Source of the DNA: Trichomonas vaginalis G3
Lineage: Eukaryota; Parabasalia; Trichomonadida; Trichomonadidae
Length of the DNA stretch: 64,000 nucleotides
Assembly (NCBI RefSeq): GCF_026262505.1
Contig: NC_067207.1
Span: 20,428,082 to 20,492,081 of the forward strand
Direction: 5' to 3'
Position 1 is the stretch's first letter; the number at the start of each line of letters is the position of its first letter. Of this stretch, positions 37,952 to 48,598 are shown piece after piece. Both the position numbers and the translations under genes were made by a program. A model generated the notes under the pieces. It did not search any database, was not told the origin of the DNA, and was given only the letters and a program-made list of their open reading frames with translations.

Positions 37952-38692
37952 ATGTCCGAACAAGCACCGAAGCCGAAACTCAATGCAGATGTCCTTTCAA
38001 GGTTGCCAGACAAGCGCCCAGTTCAAATTCAAATTGCCCAATTGAAAGCTCATCTGACAAACACCATTAAGACTCTCCAAAGTAGTCTTATGACAGAGAT
38101 GACCAATCTCAAAGCCGATGTCCTCATGAACCAAGCTTCCAATGAGAAATGCCTGAACGATTTCACGGAAACCTTGCGCAATTACGAGAGAGAAAACCGA
38201 GACCTTGCCAGACTCATCTACCGTTTCTTCGAAGAGATAGACGCCATCTGGAAGGTACTCGGAAAGGACAGAACATGCAACACCGTACTTCGTGAGTACC
38301 AAATTGAAGAAGGAATTGTCGAGGAAGAAGAGGAAGAAGAGGAAGAAGAGGAAGAAGAGAAACACGAAGAAGTTCCTGAAGCCGCTACATGGGCAACCCT
38401 TGTTGCCGATGACGGTTACGAAATTTCCCAACCCTACCCATACCAAATCCGCAACAAGGCGACAGGCAAGGTTCTTACCCCAGTCCTCAACAACTTGGGA
38501 CACTTGAACCTTAACCTTCGGAATCGCGGTTCAATCTCCATGGGCAAGCTTGTCGCAATTCAATGGGTTCCAAATCCAGGCAAGAAGACGAAGGTCAGAC
38601 ACATTGACGGTGACAAGCTCAACAACCGTAAGGAGAACCTCGAGTGTTCTAAGAGTAAAAAAAATTTTATTTTAGGGGGAAACCCCAAGTAA
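37952..38692 (+). CDS. Coiled-coil protein with C-terminal HNH-nuclease-like domain, 246 aa
   Basis: Residues 1-115 are helical with heptad character. Residues 119-138 are almost pure Glu, forming a linker. Residues 145-240 resemble the HNH/NUMOD-type homing endonuclease module: 'DGYEISQPYPYQIRNKATGK', then 'LVAIQWVPNP', then 'VRHIDGDKLNNRKENLE' (about 214-230), where the His, paired Asn and 'ENLE' match the family pattern. A DNA-nicking or cleaving role is inferred. Such a coiled-coil/acidic/HNH combination in a Polinton is unfamiliar to me. The frame looks whole. Confidence 0.65.
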   Translation: MSEQAPKPKLNADVLSRLPDKRPVQIQIAQLKAHLTNTIKTLQSSLMTEMTNLKADVLMNQASNEKCLNDFTETLRNYERENRDLARLIYRFFEEIDAIWKVLGKDRTCNTVLREYQIEEGIVEEEEEEEEEEEEEKHEEVPEAATWATLVADDGYEISQPYPYQIRNKATGKVLTPVLNNLGHLNLNLRNRGSISMGKLVAIQWVPNPGKKTKVRHIDGDKLNNRKENLECSKSKKNFILGGNPK

Positions 38693-38702
38693 ATTTAGGT
38701 GT

Positions 38703-38967
38703 TTATTTGGATAAGTATGTTAAATTAAGGGTAATTTGCAAAATTAGTTCCCGACCTTTGAATTGGACTCTTTCGTTATCCCAGTTGCGTAGGAGGTCGT
38801 CCCAGAGGAGTTGGTAGAATTGCCAATCCAAGGACGATTTGTCCTCCCAGGCATTGAGGATGTACTGCTCGTAGAGTTTTCATGACCTCTGCCTTGCACC
38901 AGACACCCTCTCCCTTGGAACGTAAGGCTTCTTCGAAGTGCTCGAATGCGATTGGCTGCGTGACCAT
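38703..38967 (-). pseudogene. Small unknown accessory-island gene, broken about once
   Basis: It starts MVTQPIAFEHFEEALRSKGE and later has Trp/Leu-rich sequence ('DWQFYQLLWDDLL'). The start lies a few bases after AAAAAGTGTCATTTCGG on the minus strand, the same motif as the genes at 35628 and 35853. Convergent with the HNH gene. Function unknown. Confidence 0.4.
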
Positions 38968-38997
38968 CCGAAATGACACTTTTTGTCCGTTTGGTCA

Positions 38998-39240
38998 ATG
39001 TTTGTGTCTCGTGCCATAGTCGATGAAAATACAGACAAACAGGTTATATATGAGTTTGAGACCAAGAATGGTGTAACTCGACCTGTCCGATTCAAAGACT
39101 CCGAGGCGACCATGAAATTAAACGGAAATTAGCTAGGAAGGAATATAAAATGGACTGGTTTGCCACCACCTCCACCTCCACCACCTTTACCTGTTCCTCA
39201 AGTAAATAAGCCTTTCCCGTTCCCAAGAATTCCCACATTT
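38998..39240 (+). pseudogene. Small accessory-island gene with Pro-rich end, probably broken once
   Basis: It begins MFVSRAIVDENTDKQVIYEF, a short beta-rich stretch. The downstream part encodes a run of prolines and 'VPQVNKPFPFPRIPTF'. The start lies 30 bp from the divergent start at 38967. The Pro-rich tail could be a protein-interaction ligand. Function unknown. Confidence 0.35.
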
Positions 39241-39265
39241 TAATTCAAATTCGAATAAAAATTTT

Positions 39266-41421
39266 TTATTTCATGCAATGTTTTATTTCTGTGCCGTCTT
39301 CAAGTATGCCCCAGTACTTACGCTTGGAGAGGACATGAACTTCGGTGAAAATTTTGTCCAATTTGAATTGACCCATCTTCTCACCGACTAAACCCATTTC
39401 AATGAGTTTGTTGTACCCTTCTTCGTTCGTCATGAGTGCGTCAATGTTCTCATAGTAAACCACAACTTTCGATTTGACTTCGGAGAAGAATTTGTTGTAG
39501 TTGTCAAGGACTGCCTTTGCGAACTGAGGGTAAGACCAATGTTCGACAATAGGTTTTAATGTGGTTACTAAGCCACTTTGACCTTGAGTGAATTCGTACT
39601 TCAAAACAAAAGGAGAAAAACCTTTCAACAAAGTTGTCGACCTTCTCATAATGTTTACTCTTCATCTCTTGAGGTTTTTTAATGGAATATCCCCATGTCG
39701 AATTCATAAGCAATTTGAGTGTCATTGCAAGTTTGGGGTTTGAAGCTTTCCTAATATCATACAGTTGTTGTATGACTTTTCCAACTGTATAGTTCCTTCC
39801 CGGGAACTCACCATCTTCGTTTGGAATTCCAGTCGGAATATATTGGACAAACCTCATGTATGCAGCGTTAAGGTCGACATAGTATATCTTTTCATCTGAG
39901 TCGAACTTGTCGCAACCAATTGGTCCAGTTTGTGGAAATTCAAGTGAGTCTCTTATCTTCTGAGAAACTTCTCCTGTTATCTCATAAACATCATCGAAGC
40001 AACCTGTTTCATATAAAACCTTCTGACCTAACTCAGATGCTCTCCAATACAATTTGACGTCAATTGGATGTCTCAATGGAAGTTTGTTTATAGCATCTTG
40101 AAGTTCTTGCAACCTCATTGGAAGTTCTTCTGGTTCAGGTTGGTATCCGAACATTCCAACTCCTTGTGGAATTGTGTACTTCTTTTGTACTAGAACTTTG
40201 TCTGGAACAACTTTTGGTCTTGCTAACAGTGAAAAGTTTGTTTCGTCTTTTGGTACAAAAGTTTCTGTCAGCTTGTCATCTGGAATTGGTTCCAACAAAC
40301 CTTTCTCGAAAAGAATGTTTATAGCTCTGACAATGTTGCACTTGCCTTTTCCGAACAATGGGTTTGTAAGACTTTCGTTCAACATGAAGTGGTTGTGGAC
40401 AATTACAATCTTCAACCATGGTAAGTCTTTGTCAACAACATAGTCGTCATGTGAAGAACCTTTAGCTGTAGGTATGCTGACTCGGATATTGACATTTGCC
40501 AACGGTGCAATTTTTGCCAATTGACCTCTGAAGAATGTACCTTGTCTTCACACATGACTCAAGATACTTCATCTTCTCTTCTGTAACAAGACCAGAGTTC
40601 CTGAGACATGTAAGAATGCAAGGTTCATTGACAATTGTTTCAATTGAATTGTAAATTCCATACCTTGTCAAGTCAATGTCAGACTTATTTATGAAGGGGA
40701 AGTATCCAGCATGTTGTCTGACTGCTTGAGGGTTAGGTTGGTACCATTCGAACTTGACACTTGCAATTCCTTCAATTGCATTCAAAATGTCTGAGTCGGA
40801 GTCAACCATTTGTTCTCTCTTTGTAGTCTTGAAAGCGTCAAGAAGCATTGCAGCTGTTGTGACATTGCCATGTGCATAGTAAATGTGACCATCCAAATCT
40901 GTTATGGTCAATCTGAGATTGTATCCTTTCTTATTTCCATCTTGAATTGCAGCAAGTACTCCCATGAAGCCTTCTTTGTTCTTTCCTTCGTCAAAGTTTA
41001 CTGTAAAGGTTCGACCAGATGTAATTTGACTTCTAACTTCACGATACTTCTCATATGCATATCTTGTTCTTTCCATGGGAGCATGACCATCCTCTGCACT
41101 ACCTTTTTTCCTTCTCAAAGGATGCAATTGTTCGTCATGTTTCCAGTAGAATCTGGCAAAGCCGTCGTGTCCTTCAACTTGAGGTTCACTAACATCGAAA
41201 GGCATGTCCATAAGACGTTCTTCTTCTAACCTCTCTAGTCTGTTTGGATAATTGGCACGTGCTGTTTCCAAATCCATTTCGTAGCGAAGACCAGACAATT
41301 TGTCATAGACTTTTATGGGTCTTCCCTTCCTATATTTAAACTTCTTCGAAACTCTCCAACCATATCTTTGCAACTCTGCTTTTATTCTAGCAGACTTTCT
41401 ATCCATTCTATATGGGGGCAT
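39266..41421 (-). pseudogene. Protein-primed family B DNA polymerase of Polinton, broken about twice
   Basis: Polymerase motifs are in order on the minus strand: a motif A-like 'YYVDLNAAYMRFVQYIPTG', a motif B-like 'LKLLMNSTWGYS', an acidic motif C-like block 'YYENIDALMT', and the late 'KRKYWG' Lys-x-Tyr motif. The N-terminal half has an Arg/Lys-rich start (MPPYRMDRKSARIK) and an exonuclease/terminal-protein-binding-like region not resolved further. Polinton polymerases use a protein primer at the element ends; the terminal protein itself was not identified. The remaining length is about 700 residues, below the usual size, so part may be missing. Confidence 0.8.
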
Positions 41422-41452
41422 TTTTTATAAAAATAAAAAAATGTTTTTTTCT

Positions 41453-42032
41453 TTACTTAACATAACCGCCTGCTGCCATAAGTCTTTGACGCCAACCCAT
41501 ACCAGCTAATGAAGGTTGACTTGGTTTAGTTTCCAAACTAAACTTTGGTTTTGGTTTATCTTCAGTTTTTGGTTTCTCTTCTTCTATCGGTTTTTCGTCA
41601 CTTTTCGGTTCCTCTGACTTTTCCCACCTGCAGGAACAGTTGTGTTGTCAACATCTTCATAAATATCATATGCCATTTGTTTTGTTTTTTTCAACTTTTT
41701 GTGTTTGTTGTAAAGTTTAGAATATTTCGACTCTAAGTCAATGAGATGTTCTATAATGAACTGTTGGTCAGTGAAGTAAACTTTTCCATCTGTTGTCTCG
41801 AAAGCTCCTTCAGACTTCAATATTTTATTTGTGAGAGTCTGTTTCTTTTTGAGATACTAGCCGTTCCATTTCTATGAAAAGTGACTTTATAGTTAGGGTT
41901 TGTATTTCCAGACCTGGCACTTTCTATTATTGAATTTTTCTCTTCATCTGTAAGTTCTTTGACAGGTTTTGACAATGGTTCTGAACTTTTTGTTTGTGGT
42001 GTCAAATCTACCGTTTCAACTTCTTCGGTCAT
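41453..42032 (-). pseudogene. Element 2 copy of the 193-aa Polinton protein, broken
   Basis: Nearly identical to 2358-2939, including the leader TTTTTTACTGAGATGAA and the 'GMGWRQRLMAAGGY' end. Broken about three times. Its distal end marks where similarity between elements 1 and 2 begins: to the left lies the polymerase here but unrelated genes in element 1. Confidence 0.6.
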
Positions 42033-42051
42033 TTCATCTCAGTAAAAAATT

Positions 42052-42205
42052 TTAGTTTGGTTTGTTTTCAACTGGTTGTTTAGGTTTTTTAAGTCGGTCT
42101 AAAACTTCCTGAGGTATAGGAAGAACTTGACAAACACGTTGTGTAAACTGCTGGAAGTCGACAAATCCATCTTGAACCCATTTGTCTCAATGCTGTATTG
42201 TTCAT
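42052..42205 (-). pseudogene. Element 2 copy of the 50-aa basic peptide, broken
   Basis: Matches 2959-3111 with the same start (MNNTALRQ) and leader. Broken at least once. Confidence 0.45.
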
Positions 42206-42224
42206 TTCATCTCAGTAAAAAACT

Positions 42225-42627
42225 TTACATTCCCCACGTTTGAGGCGGTTGAGGTTGGTTATTGTTTACCCACTGTTGTGCATGGTTATATCCTCTGTTA
42301 AAGAATCTTTCACCTTGGTCCATATAGTGTCCTGCTTGGTTATAGTAGTCATTTGCTTTGTTATAATAGTTTCCTGCTTGTCTTCCTACATTGTCCATCC
42401 ATCCTTGAACTTTTCCTCTTGTTTCAGGATTTGGAATAAGATTTTGCTGCATCTCGTGCTACATCCCAACCTTTCTGTACAGTTTGTATAATAGGTTGTG
42501 CTTTCTCTTTAAGTATACCTAATGTACTCAAAATCTTCCTTCCAACTCCAAATACACCTCTGGCTATTGTTCCCACTGCGGGCAAAAATCTGGATGCAAC
42601 TCCTGCTAATGCGCCAAATAAACCCAT
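42225..42627 (-). pseudogene. Element 2 copy of the 133-aa amphipathic virion-type protein, broken about once
   Basis: Same MGLFGALAGVASRFLP start and Tyr/Asn/Gln-rich end as 3131-3532. It diverges from the integrase by 17 bp, as in element 1. Confidence 0.55.
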
Positions 42628-42644
42628 TTCTTATGGGTTAAAAA

Positions 42645-43603
42645 ATGACGAATCCAAACAAGGACCCCTATGTTTCTAAGGCAACAAAAAAAGCACTCAT
42701 GATAAAAATCTTTAGTTCAACACCAAATGCTTGGTTTATGGATATCTTGGAAAACATTCCGAGGTATAGAGAAGATGGACCTCCATACTGGCTAATATTT
42801 GTCGGTCAAAACACAAGATACTGTGAAGCCATACCATTATGGTCCAAAAATATTTTAGATGTGAAAACTGCTTTGACAATATTCGTTGACAAATACCATC
42901 CAACAAAACTGACATCTGACTGTGAAAGTTCTTTAAATCAGATGATGTAAAAAACTATCTGCGTTCAAAAAATGTAAACCAATATTTCATTGTCGACCAA
43001 AACCATTCTGCTCTTGGTGTCATTGACGGTTGTATAAAAATGTTAAGAGACTTAAACCAACCACAAGGTGGTGAAGCAAATGAAATGTCATATGACGACA
43101 AATATAGACACTTCTCCATGGCAAAGATGAGACAAGTTTTAAATATTTACAATAGCCGTAAACAAAAAGGTTTGGGAAACCACTCCCCCGAAGAAATGAA
43201 AAACAACCCTGACTTAGAGAAAGACTATATATTTAATAATTTAGTCAAAAGAGACAAACAAGAAAGAATGCCGGGCTTCAAACTTCAGAAAGGTGACAAA
43301 GTAAAAATAGAAATACCTAAACGCGACCCATATGAAAATACTATTGACTATGACAACAATGGGAACCCGACAGGTACTCACATTCGTGTTCGTAAAAATA
43401 GAAGAAAGTATACAAGAGAATATTATGAAGTTTTAGGCAAACATGGCAAAATGTACACACTGCAAGCAGAAGATAAAACTACTATTGTCAGACCTCGTTT
43501 CAAACTTGTCAAAGTTCAAGGTGGTATACTTTCAAAGACAGTTCCTAACAAATATAAGACAACTCCTGACGAATATGCTAAAGAAGTTGAAAATGACGAC
43601 TAA
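42645..43603 (+). pseudogene. Element 2 integrase, broken about once
   Basis: Nearly identical to 3550-4509, with WFMDIL, LTSDCES and GVIDGC blocks and the basic C-terminal tail. A few residues differ near the start ('RYREDGPP' here, 'RVRTDGPP' in element 1). It ends four bases into the convergent fibre gene. Confidence 0.85.
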
Positions 43604-45196
43604 GCATTTCTATACCATGCGTAAACTGTCATGTAAGGTGGCATGTAGTCTTTACTTTGTCCCGTTGTTTGCGTATATCCCGAAACGCGATGTGTATGGT
43701 TTCCATCTCCCTGAGTGTCACCCGAAAAATTTATAGCAAACTGAACGTCGTCTTTAACATCATATCCTTTACCTTTTTTCATTGCTGACCAATCCCAAAA
43801 TTTATGCTTATGCCAACCTGCTTGAGATGTACTTAAATCTATGTAGTGACTGTGCGCAGGTAAATTTTCACCTGAAATCGTTTTACTTCCTCCTGTTTCC
43901 TTTGAAGAGTTTGCACAATACAAAAACCTGTCAACTATTTGTTCCCATGCACCAACACCAAACATTACTTGAGGACCTCTTGCTTCCATAGATGTATAAA
44001 TAGAACCTACTGGGTTCATTAAATCAAACATATGAGATAATATAGGATTGTCTCTTTTGAACTTAAAATATAGTGTAACTATTTCTGGTTTCTTCTGGTT
44101 TGTGTCAGAATATTTTTTATAATATAATCTTATGTTTTCGGGGTAGGTAAAATCTTGACTATAATATTTATTTTTGTCATCTATATAATAATATACTATT
44201 CTCGTTTTTTCTATTGCATTATATCTTTTATATCTATAATATTCTAAATATAATGTTTGCTTTTTTGGGTCTACACGTGCGTCAACACCATAGTCATAAT
44301 AATATGGTGCTGGAGCTGGGTTAGGTAATGTCATATCTGCCATTTCATAAACTCTTAAATATTTCTTTTGTTCGTCTCCATATAAGTTTAAGTAACAGTT
44401 GTTGTCTAATGGAACTTTAACTTGTGTACCATTATTCTTTATATAGCTTACATACATTTCATTGTTATTTTTCGGAATGAGTTTACACCGTGTACCATTT
44501 TTTAAGGAGTGTACAAAACTCCCATCTAAAATATTTGTTTTCTTCATAGATAGAAAAGTCACCAACAATAGTTTCAATATTTTTCGTTGTTCCTATCAAA
44601 CTTTGGTATATTTCGTTAACATATTCCTTATCTGCCTTCTTTTCAAGGCTAACGTTTAAGTCTGTTATTTCAGAAGATGTATGTGTATGTCCAACGTCAC
44701 TTTTCCTGTTTAAGGTTTCTTGTAAGTTTGTAATATTTGCAATGGTATGTGTATGAGTCTTTTTAGAATATTCGTTTTCAGCTCTTGTCACTTCACTTGA
44801 CATTTTATTGTCAACATATGTTTTGTCTGCTAGTTCAGGATGAGTATGTTCTTTTGTTGCATAAGCATTGTTAGCTCTTTCTTCTTCTTTTGCTATTGCA
44901 TCGTCTACATATTCTTTGTCAGCTTTGTTGTCAACATCTGCTTTCAAAAGAAGTTCATTTATAGGTTTCTCGTTTAAAGTTCCTTTTGTTGGATTTATAC
45001 AGACAGTATTGTTCTTCTTGTCTTGAAATAGAAACTCATCTGTCATTGGGTTTAATGTCAGTTTTAAGTTTCCTTCTTTCAATGACTCAGATATCTTAGA
45101 ATAGTTTGAAAAGTTTGTTGTGTTCTTATTTAGAGCTTGCATAATGAGTTGTCGGTTGTGTTGTATTTCTCTCATAGACGCTGTTTCATTTGACAT
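43600..45196 (-). pseudogene. Element 2 tail fibre, mosaic, broken about once
   Basis: The N-terminal 150 residues match the element 1 fibre, and so do the last 110 ('VDRFLYCANSSKETGG' to the end). The middle is different: it has 'NGTRCKLIPKNNNEMYVSY', 'YYRYKRYNAIEKTRIVYYY' and 'GPQVMFGVGAWEQ', which are closely matched in the element 3 fibre at 54949. Both junctions fall inside one gene, so the central domain was exchanged between lineages. Confidence 0.8.
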
Positions 45197-45214
45197 TTTT
45201 ATTCTAGATAAAAT

Positions 45215-46064
45215 ATGCTTTCAATAGAAAAAGAAAATTCAAGAGTTGCTACAACTAAACCATTAGATGAACTTTTTACTAATGTCGGTCAAAAGTTTGA
45301 GACAGAGACCGTAAAGCATGAAGGCTATCGTTTTGACTACCCATTAAGATGGTTAAGAGACCCATCTGTCACAAAAGCTATTGGCTTTCGTAGAATGAAG
45401 TTTGTGTCTGTAGAAGATAAAAGTTTTCCATTTATTGTAAGGTTTCATATAGATTATATATCTGAAGGGAAACGAAAAATGTGGGAAGAAATTGAGCTAA
45501 TACAAGTTGACCTTTCATCTTCTCTACAGACTGCGTTAAAAAATATAGAAGATAAAATAAATTCATGTTATGCAAAATATGCTGATGAATATGCAAATAC
45601 CGAGAGCACACTTTATGTGAGAATTGTATATGACAAACAAATTCACAAGTGTCATTTCAAATCTACGAAGACAATCCAAAGAAAGACGAACAAATATATA
45701 CAGAATTCACTGCAATGTCATGGTATTATTTGCAAAGAATGTTAAATCAGAAAGTCGAAACTTCCTTTAGCAAATATTTACAGTCGATATGCAAGAGATG
45801 AACCATATTTATTTAAAGATGTTTTCGACCCAGCTGCTATTATTGTTCATGCTTCATTTTCTGGCGCCCAAAACTCTTTCTTATGCTTGGCAAAATGACT
45901 TTTACGAAAAACCTACAAAGTTATACGAACCACCAAGTGGAAGTATTTCAGACTTTCAAGTATGGTTTACTACAGATGGAAGAAAAAGAATAATTCCATT
46001 ATACCATGCGTTTTACTTAGAACTTAGTTTCATATACAACTACTATCGAACGGTAAAAATATAA
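45215..46064 (+). pseudogene. Element 2 copy of the 282-aa protein, broken
   Basis: Nearly identical to 5934-6782 along the whole length, with the same 18-bp TTTATTCTAGATAAAAT gap to the divergent fibre gene. Broken about three times. Confidence 0.6.
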
Positions 46065-46068
46065 TTTT

Positions 46069-46309
46069 TTAATACGGTTGAGGTGTTGGATTTGGTTGCC
46101 AACTAGACTGTGGTGCAGGTTCAGGCTGTTGTATAACAGGAGCTTGCTCTTCTGGTTCAGGTCTTTAGGTATAATACCAACGAACTGACCTACCCTTTTA
46201 CAATATTTTTGACACCGTTCCAAATTCCTCTTCCTACGGTTTTTATTCCATTCCATATACCTCTTCCAACTCTTCTGAAGAAGTTTCCAATACTACTGAA
46301 GAAACCCAT
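46069..46309 (-). pseudogene. Element 2 copy of the 80-aa basic amphipathic peptide, broken
   Basis: Same MGFFSSIG start and Pro/Gln-rich end as 6787-7029. Broken about twice. Confidence 0.5.
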
Positions 46310-46327
46310 TTTACTATATGTAAAAAT

Positions 46328-46689
46328 CTAATGTCCGCCTAGTCTCTTACGTTTCCTGTTGAGTTCCATAGCATTCTTTAACTGGAGCTCATACATTCTG
46401 TTTCTCCTCTGGTAGAAACATATTCTGGGTCAACTCCTGTGTTTGCGTCATCTGCATAAAGTTGTTTATATCCCACTTCAGGGTTTGTATAAAACTCTTT
46501 CCATCTCATATTTGCATACCATGGTGGCAAACCTAACGCAGCGTCATTTGACATGGCAGTTTGCATTTGTACATCTGTTGGCACTTGACCATAGTTTGCC
46601 ATTGCAGTTTGTATTCTAACTTCATTTGGAATATTCTCTGGGTTTGGTTGTCCAGGTTGCTGTGCATTCGCTAAGTTCTGTGCGTCCAT
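46328..46689 (-). pseudogene. Element 2 copy of the 120-aa protein, broken about once
   Basis: Same MDAQNLANAQQPGQPN start and duplicated 'QTAM' unit as 7048-7410. Confidence 0.5.
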
Positions 46690-46712
46690 TTAATATTAGA
46701 TAAAAATATCTC

Positions 46713-46844
46713 TTACGAGTACATATACTGAACATTTGCAGGCATTGGTTCATCTTCATATTCTCTGTACTTTTCTGCCACGTCAAAGAAATAAATGACA
46801 CAATGGAAAAAACCTAAAACAAGTAGTCCGATTTCAAACCACAT
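46713..46844 (-). CDS. Single-pass membrane peptide, 43 aa (element 2 copy, whole)
   Basis: Same length and hydrophobic start (MWFEIGLLVLGFFHCVIYFF-type) as 7434-7565. It is one of the few frames of this arm that is whole in both elements. Confidence 0.55.
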   Translation of the reverse strand: MWFEIGLLVLGFFHCVIYFFDVAEKYREYEDEPMPANVQYMYS

Positions 46845-47647
46845 TTACTTACTAATAAAAATTTCTTTGTTATGACACTTTCTCCAGTTTATAGGACCTC
46901 TCTCATATTCTATCTTGTCATATATAAACTCATAGTCATGTATGTCCTCTAACCATCTCATAACGGTTTCCAAACCACTTTTATCGGATGTAAAGTAAAA
47001 GCATGGATGGTTATGTATAACGTCTAAAGTTTCTAAAGAGTCTCTCAAAGTCCAGTCTACTTGGTATTGAAAATCCCATGTGTTATAGAACGGCGGTCCA
47101 CTATAAAGAAAACATTTTCCTTGTCTTTATATTTTTCATACAAATCTGTCCAATGACATCTCACAAACTCTATACCCTCAATATATTTTTCTATGTCCTC
47201 TTTGAAAACATTTGTATAGTTAAGATATAAAACTTTTGACATAAGTGTTTCAATGTCATGAACTCTTATAGCACCACTATATAATAGTCTAGCAGATATA
47301 CTATCCCAGTCTATATATTCTGCTTTTTTCAAAACCTCTCTCACAATATTTTTCTTATCTAATGGTATACGTTCCATCTTACCTATAGGTATCTTTTCTT
47401 TTAACTCTTTCAATATTTTGTTTGTGTCTGGAATATGTTTGAGACGGTCCATATAGTTGTCGAAGTCATTGCATATAATCTTTGAGTCTGGAAATATTAT
47501 ATGGCACAAATGGGATATATAGAAACTTCCACCGAACAAATCTACAAATGTTAGACCATTCGGTAGTTTCTTAAGTTCTCTCAATATAATATCTTTACAT
47601 TTACTCTTATTTCCAAAGAACGGTAACGGTGGTTTTGTAAAATTCAT
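46845..47647 (-). pseudogene. Element 2 Dam-like adenine methyltransferase, broken about once
   Basis: It carries the same 'PLPFFGNKSKC' motif I and 'FVDLFGGSFYISH' as 7550-8367, and starts MNFTKPP. The last residues differ between the two copies. Confidence 0.75.
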
Positions 47648-47744
47648 TTATATATAATAATAAAAATGTTTTTCCCTGAAAAGTGACAGAAAAGTGACAA
47701 AACATGAAAACATATATAATTTGTGAAAAGCGACACATTATATA

Positions 47745-47849
47745 ATGTTTTCGACCCAGAAGAAGGCTTCTTCCCAGAAGCAATGGAGGAAGAAGAAGAG
47801 TCCTCCGAATAAAAACTTCATTTATACTAAACATCAACATCAGGGCTAG
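47745..47849 (+). CDS. Tiny basic ORF ending in the terminal repeat, 34 aa (element 2 copy)
   Basis: Same sequence as 8465-8569 (MFSTQKKASSQKQW), also preceded by the GAAAAGTGACA boxes (47677-47699). Its stop lies in the terminal repeat. Confidence 0.4.
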   Translation: MFSTQKKASSQKQWRKKKSPPNKNFIYTKHQHQG

Positions 47850-47895
47850 AAGGCACGAAGTGCCTGGAAGCCCCACTACTTTTTTTTTTTTTTTT
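47816..47895. repeat. Right terminal inverted repeat of element 2 plus T tract
   Basis: 47816-47877 is the inverse of 24491-24548 with a few differences and ends CCCCACT. ACT and about 15 T follow, then AATGA (47896-47900), the pentamer also found outside the left end. Confidence 0.85.
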
Positions 47896-47900
47896 AATGA

Positions 47901-48598
47901 GGGTTCATTTTTCGTAAAGATTTGAAAAATCGAGATTTTTCACCTAGATACAAGGGCTAACGAAGCAAAAGCTTTATTGCGAAACAAAGTTATTATTATT
48001 GAATGATATTTGAACAATAAGAACACATGAAATTCTAATCTGGCAAACACACAAACACAAAAAAAAAATAAAAAAAAATAAAAATGAAGGCCTCTTGGAT
48101 ATAAATCATGTTTATAATGAAACGATAATATTTATCAACTTTGAAGTTCTTGGGGAAAAAACTTATTATTTTCTTTTAAAAATATGATCGGATTAATGCA
48201 TACGTATCATTTATGCCACAAGTTATTAATAAATATCGTAAAAAAGTATTTTATTTCAAAAGTAGTATATATGGAGGGTTGTGTGACCTTTTTTGTAAAC
48301 GTAAGAATTCATACAATATTGAACAATTTTGTAAGTAATTTTCATACAATTGATAAAATAAATGTATGATTCTTACGGTTTTTATTCTTACGTTTTTGAA
48401 TAAATCAAGATTTAAAAATGATACAAAATTGTAAGACATTTACACTCAGACCATAAATGATGTAATAAAAATAAAAGAAGCTATATATATATAGATGATG
48501 TCAGATATTCCGCGATTAATTAAACATTGTTTAAATCATGAATGGAATCAATGAAGTCATAATCAAAGACCTCATAAATGAGAAAAAGAAATTAGAAA
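47901..48598. other. AT-rich stretch between elements 2 and 3
   Basis: No supported gene. It holds an AAAAATCGAGATTTTT palindrome near 47925, A-rich runs near 48058-48084, and very short frames near 48495-48621 that are not convincing. The left end of element 3 probably lies somewhere here, but no terminal repeat could be recognised because its partner is outside the window. Confidence 0.4.

Larger units (their letters stand above)
24466..47895. mobile_element. Polinton/Maverick element 2, both ends present, about 23.4 kb
   Basis: Inverted terminal repeats of about 60 bp (24491-24548 and 47816-47877) begin AGTGGGG. Each is bordered by a homopolymer (A on the left, T on the right) and then by the matching pentamer AATGA, a candidate target-site duplication. 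Contents are protein-primed DNA polymerase, integrase, packaging ATPase, SF3 helicase, major and minor capsid proteins, tail fibre, Dam-like methyltransferase and an island of unfamiliar genes. That is a full Polinton set apart from a recognised maturation protease. The termini look whole; the genes carry well over ten breaks in total. It is young, judging from the near identity of its right arm with element 1. Confidence 0.93.
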
